Positions 1 through 7,463 are shown, counted from the first letter of the stretch. The stretch is 12,444 nt of DNA from Bacteroidota bacterium (GCA_030824295.1 JAVBYA010000105.1:1-12444), one strand, 5' to 3'. Translations and numbers: made by a program. The notes: generated by a model from the letters alone, not told the origin.

Positions 1-1114
1 CGTTCAGGTATCCTTCTGTGGACGATGCGAACTGCACCTGACTGAAGAGCTGCTGATCATCCGTCAGCACGGCGTTCACCATGTCGTTCTGGGTATCCAC
101 ATTCGCGATCAGACCGTTCCTCCCGACGACATAGGCATACGTCGTGCCCGGGACGAATGCGATGGAGAATCCGATCCGCGGGAGTGATGCCACCTTCCTC
201 CATGTCGCACCATTGTTGGTGGTCTTCCAGAGTGTCGAGTCCGCCCTCACCGCAAGACCGCGGCCGAGTGCTGCGGAAAAATCGATCGCAGCAATACTCA
301 CCAGGGAATCGGCGGAGGTATTCCCGACCGTATAGAACTGCCAGGTACTGCCGGAGTTCGTCGTACGGAAGATGCCTCTGTATTGTTTCCCGGAAAGGGT
401 CGCCGTTCCGGTCAGGAATCCGGTCGCACCGTTGAAGCGGACGCCGTTGGGATGGGTCGCGCCGGTGATGTTCGTGTTGAGATTGATCCACGACGTTCCG
501 GAGTTGCTCGTGGAGATGAAGGCCATCGGGATGCCGGACGTTGCTGCATCACCGACCGCTATGAATCCGGCGCCATTGTCCGTGCTTTTGATGTAATTGA
601 TGAAATCGACCTCCGCCGGATTCCAATAGACAAGTGCCCACGAGACGCCGCTGTTGGTAGAACGGTAGATCTTTCCCAGACTCGTGCCGGCAAGAAGCAC
701 ACCGGTCCCCGACCCTTCGATGGCATACACATCCTCATCCGATCCGATACCGCTGTTCGCCATCGTCCAGGCGGTCAGTCCGGCATTCGTCGCCCGGGCG
801 ATGAATCCATCCTCCCCGATAGCATAGACATTCCCCCCCTTCTTGGTCACCATATAGACATACTGATCGGCAACCGTGAGCGGAAGAGTGTTCCGATGGA
901 AGGCATCCAGCGAGGATGCGGACGAAGCGTTTTCGATCTGTTGCGGTGCATCGGGGACGATCCAACTGCCGGCAGCGGAGGAGGTCACACCGCTGATCGA
1001 ACGGGCGTCCGGTGCATACAGGTCGGGACGGCGTTTCTCTTTCTGTCCGGCGTTCACGGCAGCGGCGAGAAGAACGATGAGGAACACGGCGGAACGGAGT
1101 ACACGAAGTTTCAT
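1..1114 (-). CDS. Secreted YCF48/BNR-repeat beta-propeller protein (C-terminus cut off by window edge)
   Basis: The open frame starts at the ATG at 1114-1112 and runs without a stop to the left edge, giving 371 residues. AGGTGA lies just upstream of the ATG. Residues 1-22 form a signal peptide (basic start, hydrophobic core, ending near VNAG). The body is a series of blades, each ending in a variant of the Asp-box motif with T/S-N-x-G-x-T/S-W: IYRSTNSGVSW ending at 159, STSNSGTSW at 209, RTTNSGSTW at 258 and KTTNNGATW at 305, with a weaker copy near 106-117. This matches the YCF48-like/BNR beta-propeller superfamily. Such secreted propellers are common in Bacteroidota-type genomes and generally bind protein or glycan partners; there is no sign of an enzyme. 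It follows the DUF4384 gene by 28 bp and is probably last or near last in the caspase operon. Any C-terminal sorting domain would lie outside the window. Confidence 0.85.
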   Translation of the reverse strand, partial: MKLRVLRSAVFLIVLLAAAVNAGQKEKRRPDLYAPDARSISGVTSSAAGSWIVPDAPQQIENASSASSLDAFHRNTLPLTVADQYVYMVTKKGGNVYAIGEDGFIARATNAGLTAWTMANSGIGSDEDVYAIEGSGTGVLLAGTSLGKIYRSTNSGVSWALVYWNPAEVDFINYIKSTDNGAGFIAVGDAATSGIPMAFISTSNSGTSWINLNTNITGATHPNGVRFNGATGFLTGTATLSGKQYRGIFRTTNSGSTWQFYTVGNTSADSLVSIAAIDFSAALGRGLAVRADSTLWKTTNNGATWRKVASLPRIGFSIAFVPGTTYAYVVGRNGLIANVDTQNDMVNAVLTDDQQLFSQVQFASSTEGYLN

Positions 1115-1142
1115 AGATCACCTGATAGGATCAGAAGGACGG

Positions 1143-1970
1143 TTACTTGACAACGGTCAGCACCGTGTGCGCGGTACAGCGCTGATTCAACGGAATGGAT
1201 GCGAGCCATTGGGACAGTTCGGTCATGGTCAGTTTCGGCAGCACGAGTTCGCCGCCGATGATGGCGCCGTTCTCGCGTTTCATCACCGGGACCGGTTCCT
1301 TGGTCGCCACGATGATGAACTCTTCGGTGTTGGACTCTTCTCCAGCATCCACCGTGAGGTACAACTCGAAGCCGTTCGGAAAGAGGAACGGTTTCTTCGC
1401 TTTCACAGCGTTCTCTTTCAGCAGGACGTTCGGCAGCGGCACCTGGATGGAATCGTTCTTCACATTGATGATGGTGATGTAGCTGTCCTTGGTCGCGGTG
1501 ATCTCCAGCAGCACCGGTTCGGATTCGCGGTAGGAGGTCCGGCTGGTCTTCACGGAGACGGTATATGCCGGATCGGTCGTTCCTTCGGGAATGACCACAT
1601 ATGCTTCCAACTCCGCCGTCACCTGAAAGACCTTGTCTGTTCCTTTGGTCGAACCGGTGACGCGCACCGGATCGGAGATGCTGATGTTCCGTTCGCTGGT
1701 GATGATGCCGCGCGAGGTCGCTTCGGTGAACTGACTGTAGTAGTCGTTCATCGCTTTGTTGGATTCGGACTGAAGGCGGTAAGAGGATGCCGAAACAACG
1801 ATGCCGGCCTGATTGAGCGCATCAGCCCGGGCACGTTTTACGGCATCGGTCTGCATCCGAGCGATATCGGTCCCGTAGGCGGTCGCTTTGCCGGTGACCC
1901 AGGAGCCTTTCTCCTGGGCTGAGAGAGAGAGAATGATGAAGAGCGAGAGACAGATCGAGCGCAGGGTCAT
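1143..1970 (-). CDS. Secreted DUF4384-domain protein coupled to the caspase gene
   Basis: This is a 275-residue protein with a short signal peptide (residues 1-19, ending LSLSAQ). Residues 24-125 are an alanine-rich, helical then strand region reminiscent of the FlgT/LPP20-type N-terminal domain (GKATAYG followed by many Ala/Arg residues). Residues about 136-225 fit the DUF4384 pattern: a YRESEPVLLEITATKDSYI segment, an FPNG turn at 197-200, then a strand ending IIVATKEPV. DUF4384 is a small beta-sandwich domain often found fused to or beside caspase-like and kinase domains in bacteria; its role is unknown. The ATG at 1970 lies one base after the stop of the caspase gene (TGATATG), so translation is probably coupled and the two proteins likely act together. 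A cysteine at the signal-peptide end is absent, so it is probably soluble in the periplasm. The family call is from motif memory. Confidence 0.8.
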   Translation of the reverse strand: MTLRSICLSLFIILSLSAQEKGSWVTGKATAYGTDIARMQTDAVKRARADALNQAGIVVSASSYRLQSESNKAMNDYYSQFTEATSRGIITSERNISISDPVRVTGSTKGTDKVFQVTAELEAYVVIPEGTTDPAYTVSVKTSRTSYRESEPVLLEITATKDSYITIINVKNDSIQVPLPNVLLKENAVKAKKPFLFPNGFELYLTVDAGEESNTEEFIIVATKEPVPVMKRENGAIIGGELVLPKLTMTELSQWLASIPLNQRCTAHTVLTVVK

Positions 1971-1971
1971 A

Positions 1972-3726
1972 TCAGTATCTCACCAACACGCGTCCGGGGT
2001 CGCCGTCGAACTCCGGTGTCTGCGTTCCGCTGATGCGGCGCGAAACGGCGGTGACATTGGATGTGACATAGTCCTTCAGTTCGCCCAGAGTGATCTCGCG
2101 GTCCTTGTTCTTGTCCGCTTCCCCTTTGAGTCCTGCAGTGAGGAAGTAGGTGAACAATCCGGTCTCGGATTCATCGAAACCGAGCGAGGTCTCTTCGCCG
2201 GTGGAGGAATTGATGACTGTGAAATTCTTGTAGGTGGTCCACGGTTTCGTCAGTTTCAATTTGATCCCTTTCGCCGCGATCAGGTTCTGTTCCTTGATCT
2301 GTGCGGAGGAACGGGAGGCGCCGCTGAAACAGGCATCCAGGATCACGGTGACGCTCTTTGCATTCATCTTGTTGAGGTTCTCATAGAACCGGGAGAGCGG
2401 ATAACCGGATTCTTCCAGGAACTCCTTGTCCCCGTCCACCGGGAAGAGGAACGTCTGGTCCGCTGCTTTGTTCGGCATACCGTGACCGGAATAGAAGATG
2501 TACAGATCGGTCTCGCCCGCTTTCACGTAGGTGGAGAGTGTTCCGCGTTCCGGATCGAACATCTTCTTGAAGAAGATCCCCCGGACCTGTTCGTTCGTGT
2601 AGAAGAGGATCCGTTCGCGGCTGATGCCGAGGCGGTTCTCGAAGTACCGTTTCATGATCTCCGCATCGTTCGCCGCATACGGCGCAGAGGGGACGTTCTG
2701 ATAGTTCTCGATGCCGATCACCACCGCCACGGCATTCGGATTCACCGTTTTCGCTGCCGGTACATCCTTGATATCCACATATCCGTCCGCCAGTGCGCTG
2801 CTCTTGGATCCGGTGAACTGGATGCGTGTGACCTGTTTCTGCTGGGACGGTTTCGCCTCTACGGAGACGATCTTCGGTTCCTCCGGTTTCTGGTCCAGCA
2901 TGATGGGGAGCTGGAACGCACGGATGACGCCGTCCTTCGTTGCATCCTCCATCGACAGATAGACCGGCAGTGCTCCGGCCGCTTCCACGCGGTTATTGGG
3001 ACTGATGATGAAATTGAGTTCCTTCACATCACCGGAGCGGATATCCCCCAATTCCCCTTCGCTTTCGGAGAGTTTGATATTCTCGCTGGAGGTGGCAACG
3101 GCGAAGCGGACATTGGCGGCGGTGGAGAGACCGATGTTCTGCACCATCACCCGCACCCGGACGCGCTCACCGCGTTCCAGGCGTCCGTCGCTCTTCTTCG
3201 GATAGAGTCCTTCTCCGCGTTCGATGATCTCCAGACCGGAGAACTGCAGTTTCGGCGGTTCGAACTCCTGCGTGCTCAGCTCGAGATACGCCGTTTCCAT
3301 ATCGTATCCCTCTTTCTCGATCCCTTTGATGGCGAACTTCCGGACGGCGCTCTTCACTTTCTTGCCTGCCACGATCTTGAACTCCACCTTCATCTCCTCG
3401 CGGGGACGGAGACGGGGGATGGTCTTCTCCTTCTCGATATAGATGTTCGGGTCGGGTGTGACGGATTCCTCGACGAGCGAGACCTTGATCTCCTGTGCAT
3501 CGCCGATCCCTTTATTCATGAGCTTCACGGTGACCACCGCGTTCTCGCGGTTCTCCAGGATGCCGTTATTGTTCTCATCCTTGAAGGAGATCTGGGCATA
3601 GATGTCGGCCGGACCTTCCGCCGCTGCGGCGGGCTTGGCTTGGTCCTTGATCGGACCGAACTTGAACTTCACCTGGGCGTTGAGTGCCATGGAACACAAC
3701 AGGAACAACATCATCAGATTCTTCAT
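1972..3726 (-). CDS. Secreted caspase-like (peptidase C14) protein with CARDB-like N-terminal domains
   Basis: The start at 3726 is chosen because a good ribosome site (TGGAGGTCCT) precedes it and a signal peptide follows (residues 1-18, ending MALNAQ); 49 codons of open frame further upstream overlap the previous gene and look non-coding. The protein is 584 residues. Residues 40-160 and 165-280 look like two beta-sandwich CARDB-like domains, each with a strand running into an N-x-G turn. The caspase fold covers about 327-584: strand VNPNAVAVVIGIENY, catalytic His415 in YSGHG, catalytic Cys466 in LDACFSGAS, with Asp464 two residues before it as in metacaspase/orthocaspase proteins. Both catalytic residues are intact, so an active cysteine protease is expected. 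Loops at 50-61 (DxNxNG...E) and 538-549 (DxNxD...E) resemble EF-hand calcium sites. It is mid-operon, 23 bp after the small anchored protein gene and one base before the DUF4384 gene. Substrate unknown; the location should be periplasmic. Confidence 0.9.
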   Translation of the reverse strand: MKNLMMLFLLCSMALNAQVKFKFGPIKDQAKPAAAAEGPADIYAQISFKDENNNGILENRENAVVTVKLMNKGIGDAQEIKVSLVEESVTPDPNIYIEKEKTIPRLRPREEMKVEFKIVAGKKVKSAVRKFAIKGIEKEGYDMETAYLELSTQEFEPPKLQFSGLEIIERGEGLYPKKSDGRLERGERVRVRVMVQNIGLSTAANVRFAVATSSENIKLSESEGELGDIRSGDVKELNFIISPNNRVEAAGALPVYLSMEDATKDGVIRAFQLPIMLDQKPEEPKIVSVEAKPSQQKQVTRIQFTGSKSSALADGYVDIKDVPAAKTVNPNAVAVVIGIENYQNVPSAPYAANDAEIMKRYFENRLGISRERILFYTNEQVRGIFFKKMFDPERGTLSTYVKAGETDLYIFYSGHGMPNKAADQTFLFPVDGDKEFLEESGYPLSRFYENLNKMNAKSVTVILDACFSGASRSSAQIKEQNLIAAKGIKLKLTKPWTTYKNFTVINSSTGEETSLGFDESETGLFTYFLTAGLKGEADKNKDREITLGELKDYVTSNVTAVSRRISGTQTPEFDGDPGRVLVRY

Positions 3727-3749
3727 AGGACCTCCAGTGGAAAGCACGA

Positions 3750-4247
3750 TCAATTGGGACGTGAGCCGGGGGGAGCCGGGAGTGCGTTGTTGGAATCCAC
3801 TCCCTCTTCCTTGGATGACGAGAGCAGTACGGCCGCTCCCACGCCGAGCACAGCAGCGCCCCCGGTGTACCACACCCAGCTGCCGATCCCTTCGTTCTTT
3901 GTAATGGTCAGTTCGAATGTCACATCATCGTACGGCAGTCCTTTGGGGAACTGCTTCTTATAGTTCCAGACGATCCGCTGGTTCTTCCCGACGAACGCTC
4001 CGGAACCGACGGCACCGGTGACGTTCTTCAGTTCGAAGTCGAAGTTCTTGTTCGATTCGCGCGAGATGCGTGCGGTCACTTCATATTCCGCTTCGGGGTC
4101 ATCGCCGACGGGGATGTGCGTGTAGGTGATGACGATATTATCCCCTTGCTGCTCCACATCGGTGATGGTGTAGGTCTTGTCATCCTGCGCAGAAAGCAGG
4201 CCGGATGCAGCAAGCAGCACGGTAAAAAGGAACAGGAGATTCTTCAT
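3750..4247 (-). CDS. Small envelope protein: beta-rich ectodomain with C-terminal transmembrane helix
   Basis: The start at 4247 (MKNLLFLF) is preferred over an in-frame ATG at 4292, because it gives a clean signal peptide (residues 1-21, ending GLLSAQ) and has GAGG upstream; the longer start would add 15 residues and overlap the previous gene by 20 bp. The protein has 165 residues. Residues 22-115 are a beta-sandwich-like region containing ITDVEQQGDNIVITYTH, a GxVGSGAFVGKNQRIVWNY stretch and a VTFELTI strand. From memory, this pattern (N-IVITY, then G-KN-IVW, then V-FEL) recurs in Bacteroidota envelope proteins found beside or fused to formylglycine-generating-enzyme-like and caspase-like domains. 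Residues 122-143 form one glycine/alanine-rich transmembrane helix, followed by a short charged tail ending in a Pro-rich stretch. It probably anchors or presents part of the caspase system. No enzyme motif is visible; the function is unknown. Confidence 0.75.
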   Translation of the reverse strand: MKNLLFLFTVLLAASGLLSAQDDKTYTITDVEQQGDNIVITYTHIPVGDDPEAEYEVTARISRESNKNFDFELKNVTGAVGSGAFVGKNQRIVWNYKKQFPKGLPYDDVTFELTITKNEGIGSWVWYTGGAAVLGVGAAVLLSSSKEEGVDSNNALPAPPGSRPN

Positions 4248-4272
4248 GAATGCCTCGAACGGGTTGATGGAA

Positions 4273-5433
4273 TCAATCAAAATTGATCGCAACGAAGAGC
4301 TGCATCAAGCTCGTCTTCTGATCCAGGTCCTCTTCGTTGGAACTTCCGGATCCGAGTGACGACGAGAGTGTATAGGTCGGTGTCGCTGAGAAATATTTCA
4401 TACCGAAACTGACGGCATTGCCTGCGACGAATCCGACGGAATATCCAAATCCTCCGGTGAACGCATCGGCGGATTCCACTTTGAAATCGATCACCTTCGC
4501 TTCCAGATCGGGGCGATGGGCAAGCATCAGACCGGCATCTGCCGATGCATAGAGATAGGAAGACGGGGAGAAGTTCACCGACGCGCCGATGCCGAGGGTG
4601 ATCCACATATGGAGATAGGAACCATCTTCGGACTCGAACACACCCGGATTGTTCTTGTTCAGTTCATCAAGGTTCAATTCGTTGGAAGCCAGGTTGAAGC
4701 CGACCGGCACAAAGAGATTCTCTTCGACTTTCACGCGGCCTTCGAAGCCGAATGAATATCCATTCTTTGCGAATCCTGCTTCATCCCCTTCCACCTCACC
4801 GAATACGCCGGACGGTTTCGACATGGCGAAGTGCCACCAGAATCCGTTCAATTGGCTTCCCGTCTCCATCGGTTCCTGATACACCGGTTCACTCTGTGCT
4901 GCCTCCATCTTCCGGTTCCGCTGCTGCTGCAGCTGCTGCTGTTGCTGCGTCACTCCGGAGAGCGTGAATCGGTCCTCGGCCACCCCTTTCTGTCCGCCGA
5001 TCGTAACGACGACTTCATGCTGACCTGCACCGACCGAAGGGACCGTTACGGTGATCTTATCCTTCCTCCATTGTGTTACGGTCGCTTCTGTGCCGCTGAA
5101 TGTCACGGAACTCTTTGCGGGACGCGAAGCCGGGAAGGAGCCGTAAATAACGACCGAGGCGCCGGCATTCGCATTCATCGGCGCCAGACCGCTGACAGAT
5201 GGGACGAATTCCTTCACCATCTCTTTGATGTCCGCATAGTCGATCAGCTCGGTCCCTTCCTTCGTTTCGATGACGACGGTCTTCCCGTCGATCTTCTCCA
5301 CGATGGTACCGATGACGGTCTTGCCGTTCTTCAGATAGATGATATCGACTTCGCCGTTTTGAGCTGTGAGTGTCGTGCCGAAAGCGAGGAGAAGTGTGAG
5401 GAGCGTGAGGAGCGAACGTACCATTGAGGTCAT
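4273..5433 (-). CDS. Outer-membrane beta-barrel protein with SH3-like and IPT/TIG domains
   Basis: The protein has 386 residues. Residues 1-24 are a signal peptide. Residues 28-75 (DIIYLKNGKTVIGTIVEKI to YADIKEMVK) form a small SH3-like barrel typical of Bacteroidota surface proteins. Residues 77-159 match an IPT/TIG immunoglobulin-like domain (PSVSGLAPMNANAGASVVI to EDRFTL). A glutamine-rich linker at 163-171 follows. Residues about 195-386 alternate strands and Gly/Ser turns and end in an aromatic-containing strand with C-terminal Phe-Asp (LFVAINFD), as expected for an outer-membrane barrel of perhaps 8 strands. The start at 5433 is the first ATG; a second ATG three codons later is possible, and neither has a strong ribosome site (GGTGA precedes the first). 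It appears to be the first gene of the caspase operon, 26 bp before the next start. A role as receptor or anchor is inference. Confidence 0.8.
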   Translation of the reverse strand: MTSMVRSLLTLLTLLLAFGTTLTAQNGEVDIIYLKNGKTVIGTIVEKIDGKTVVIETKEGTELIDYADIKEMVKEFVPSVSGLAPMNANAGASVVIYGSFPASRPAKSSVTFSGTEATVTQWRKDKITVTVPSVGAGQHEVVVTIGGQKGVAEDRFTLSGVTQQQQQLQQQRNRKMEAAQSEPVYQEPMETGSQLNGFWWHFAMSKPSGVFGEVEGDEAGFAKNGYSFGFEGRVKVEENLFVPVGFNLASNELNLDELNKNNPGVFESEDGSYLHMWITLGIGASVNFSPSSYLYASADAGLMLAHRPDLEAKVIDFKVESADAFTGGFGYSVGFVAGNAVSFGMKYFSATPTYTLSSSLGSGSSNEEDLDQKTSLMQLFVAINFD

Positions 5434-5458
5434 AGGGTCACCATTAGTGGGAAAGCGC

Positions 5459-5475
5459 TATTATGCAAGATAATA
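5459..5475. promoter_or_regulatory. AT-rich dyad near the putative promoter of the caspase operon
   Basis: TATTAT and ATAATA are separated by GCAAG, a perfect 6-bp inverted repeat with a 5-bp centre, 26 bp upstream of the barrel-protein start. On the minus strand the right arm reads CATAAT, a possible -10 box; a 17-bp spacer places GGGACT where a -35 box would be, a poor match. It could be an operator over the promoter. This is sequence symmetry only; no known regulator site is recognised. Confidence 0.3.
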
Positions 5476-5493
5476 ACGAAAAGTCCCGTTGAA

Positions 5494-5552
5494 TTCAAAT
5501 GAAGCAGCACTCTGCAGGCACACCGCCGCGGAGTGCCTGCCGTTCATTTGAA
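5494..5552 (-). terminator. 59-bp imperfect palindrome, probable transcription end of the lipid cluster
   Basis: The outer arms TTCAAATGAA (5494-5503) and TTCATTTGAA (5543-5552) are perfect 10-bp complements. The inner arms GCAGGCAC (5514-5521) and GTGCCTGC (5533-5540) are perfect 8-bp complements around an 11-base loop. An unpaired 10-base segment lies on one side and CG on the other. The element starts 28 bp after the SOUL gene stop and sits before the next operon. A U-rich tail on the minus strand is weak, so it may instead be a bidirectional terminator, an RNA 3' stabiliser or a small dispersed palindrome. Confidence 0.5.
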
Positions 5553-5579
5553 GCTCAAAAATGGCAGATGGAACGGGGG

Positions 5580-6182
5580 TTATTGCACGATCTGCTGCTG
5601 GACCTCGTTCCGTCGGAGGAACCAGGGCATGATCGGCGGGTCATACCGCGCGACTACCGGGGCTCCGACACTTTCGAACGCCTGTGACGAGATCCACTCG
5701 GTCAGTTCATCCGTCCGTTCGGCCAGTGCCTCGTCCGACCAAAAACCGGAGAAGCGGATGACGGCAACGGAACGTGCAGGCACAAGGCGGATCGACAACG
5801 TCGAATCTGCAGGGATCGGAGTCGATTCCATCGTGAATTCCTTCGGCATGACGAATCCAATGGTATATCCCGTCGCAGCCGGAGCGGTGATGACCGGTGC
5901 TGTCATCGGGATGGAACGGGAAGGCTCCGAGATGACCGGTGCGGTCATGGCGATCTCCGCCGACGTCCGGTTATTCCCGGAGATGTATTTGAACAGCTTC
6001 CGGAAACCGGCACTCGACGCTTCATCCATATCGGCGACCGGGATGGTCGTTTCGACGACGATGTACGGCTCATACCGCCGCAATTCGAATCGCCCATCCT
6101 TTTTCAGGACGGTATAGGATGGTTCATCGATGGCGAACATTGCCGGTGCCAATAGGAGCAAGAGTGCGAACAGACGTTTCAT
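5580..6182 (-). CDS. Secreted SOUL-family heme-binding protein
   Basis: This 200-residue protein carries a signal peptide (residues 1-17, MKRLFALLLLLAPAMFA). The rest is a full SOUL/HBP domain: YTVLKKDGRFELRRYEPYI near 23-41, NRTSAEIAMTAPVI at 71-84, a second MTAPVI at 93-98, GFWSDE at 146-151, and the terminal RYDPPIMPWFLRRNEV at 179-194. All hallmark motifs of the family are present. SOUL proteins bind heme or tetrapyrroles through a hydrophobic groove; the bacterial role is unsettled. A ribosome site GGGAG precedes the ATG and the gene begins 18 bp after the Cfa-type gene stop, so it is likely co-transcribed as the last gene of the lipid cluster. The signal peptide places it in the periplasm. 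A role in oxygen, light or heme-linked lipid chemistry is only a guess from context. Confidence 0.92.
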   Translation of the reverse strand: MKRLFALLLLLAPAMFAIDEPSYTVLKKDGRFELRRYEPYIVVETTIPVADMDEASSAGFRKLFKYISGNNRTSAEIAMTAPVISEPSRSIPMTAPVITAPAATGYTIGFVMPKEFTMESTPIPADSTLSIRLVPARSVAVIRFSGFWSDEALAERTDELTEWISSQAFESVGAPVVARYDPPIMPWFLRRNEVQQQIVQ

Positions 6183-6200
6183 GATATCTCCCTGAGGTTG

Positions 6201-7463
6201 TCACAGGCCGAAATTGTTCGGTCTGCTGTAGATCATCTGCACAACGGAGATGTTCCGCATGGCGAACCCTGCCTCGCAGTAGCTCAGGTAGTAGTTCCAT
6301 TTGCGGATGAACCGGTCGTCGAATCCGAGTTCCTTCACCTGCGTCAATTTACGGTTGAACTCTTCGCGCCAGAGCGCCAGCGTTCTGGCGTAATCCTTGC
6401 CGAAATCCTTCAGGTCCACAAGATGCATCTCGCCGGTCTTGTTGACCGCGGCATTCATGGCGGCGATGGAAGGAAGGAGCGTGCCGGGGAAGATATGCGT
6501 CTGGATGAAATCGACCCCTTTGCGGAACTCGTCATACCGCGAATCCGGCGACGTGATCACCTGGAATCCGGCAAGGCCGTTCCGTTTGAGCAGCTGCTGC
6601 ACCTTGCCGAAGTATGCAGGAAGGAACTTATGTCCGACCGCTTCCAGCATCTCGATGGAGACGATCTTGTCGAACTCACCGGACACATCGCGGTAATCCA
6701 TCAGCTTGATCTCCACGCGGTCCGCTACCCCTTCCCGTTCGAAGCGGGCTTTGGCGTACGCGAATTGCTCCTGCGAGATGGTGACGGTCGTGATGCGGCA
6801 GCCGTAATATTTCACCGCATGCACGGCAAAGCCGCCCCATCCGCTTCCGATCTCCAGCACGTGATCGTCCGCAGAGATATGCAGCTTCCGGCAGAGCCGG
6901 TCGTATTTCTGGAACTGTCCCTCTTCCAGCGTAGAAGCGCCGTTGCGGAAATGCGCCGCAGAGTACGTCATGGAAGGATCGAGCCACAGGGAATAGAAGT
7001 CATTGCTCAGGTCGTAGTGCTCGGCGATGTTCTTCCGCGCACCGGTGCGGGTATTCGCGCGGAAGAGATGTCCGGCCCGGTCAAGGAACTGCAGGAATCC
7101 CATCGGCGAGAATGAGCGCCGGGAACCGGAGAGGGCCGGATTGTTCTCATAGTTGAGGATCCACCACGAGATGAAATTCGTGACGCTGTCCGTATCCCAA
7201 TCCCCGTCCACATACGATTCACCGAATCCGATGTCGCCGTAGAGGATGCTCTTCCGGAACATGCCGGTGTTGCGGAGCCGCAGTGTCGCTTTCACGCCCC
7301 CGTCATTCCCGCCGATCCGTATGATCTCGCCGTCCGGCATGGTGATGGTGAGACTCCCCTTGGTGAGACCGGAGAGTAATTTGAGCGCGATCGTTTCGTA
7401 AATGGACATCCGGCGGCCCGAGGCAAGCAGGTCACTGACCGAACGTTCTTTTACTTGTTCCAT
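6201..7463 (-). CDS. cfa: Cyclopropane-fatty-acyl-phospholipid synthase family SAM methyltransferase
   Basis: The start at 7463 follows a good ribosome site (AAAAGGAG) and overlaps the end of the DUF1365 gene by 13 bp; an open frame further upstream lies inside that gene and is not used. The protein has 420 residues. An N-terminal domain (1-135) precedes the methyltransferase core: HYDLSNDFYSLWLDPSMTYS at 149-168, SAM-binding VLEIGSGWGGF at 202-212, SIEMLEAVGH at 269-278, THIFPG at 322-327 and YLSYCEAGF at 392-400. These are the signature blocks of the Cfa/mycolic-acid cyclopropane synthase family, which transfers a methyl or methylene from SAM onto double bonds of phospholipid acyl chains. 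Its close tie to FAD-oxidoreductase and DUF1365 genes points to a subfamily that may make methyl-branched or furan fatty acid precursors (UfaM-type) rather than simple cyclopropanes. Sequence alone cannot separate these products. It probably acts at the inner membrane surface. Confidence 0.93.
   Translation of the reverse strand: MEQVKERSVSDLLASGRRMSIYETIALKLLSGLTKGSLTITMPDGEIIRIGGNDGGVKATLRLRNTGMFRKSILYGDIGFGESYVDGDWDTDSVTNFISWWILNYENNPALSGSRRSFSPMGFLQFLDRAGHLFRANTRTGARKNIAEHYDLSNDFYSLWLDPSMTYSAAHFRNGASTLEEGQFQKYDRLCRKLHISADDHVLEIGSGWGGFAVHAVKYYGCRITTVTISQEQFAYAKARFEREGVADRVEIKLMDYRDVSGEFDKIVSIEMLEAVGHKFLPAYFGKVQQLLKRNGLAGFQVITSPDSRYDEFRKGVDFIQTHIFPGTLLPSIAAMNAAVNKTGEMHLVDLKDFGKDYARTLALWREEFNRKLTQVKELGFDDRFIRKWNYYLSYCEAGFAMRNISVVQMIYSRPNNFGL

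Noticed and set aside
383..1150. 255-codon plus-strand open frame over the YCF48 gene
   Set aside because: Antisense to the propeller gene, Arg-rich, and no recognisable domain.
3727..3873. Upstream extension of the caspase gene by 49 codons
   Set aside because: The extension overlaps the previous gene, is Arg-rich, and would bury a clear signal peptide that has its own ribosome site.
1888..3963. 691-codon open frame on the plus strand across the caspase gene
   Set aside because: It is fully antisense to well-supported genes with clear motifs, has a His/Arg-rich composition with no domain, and no ribosome site; GC-rich codon use creates such shadows.
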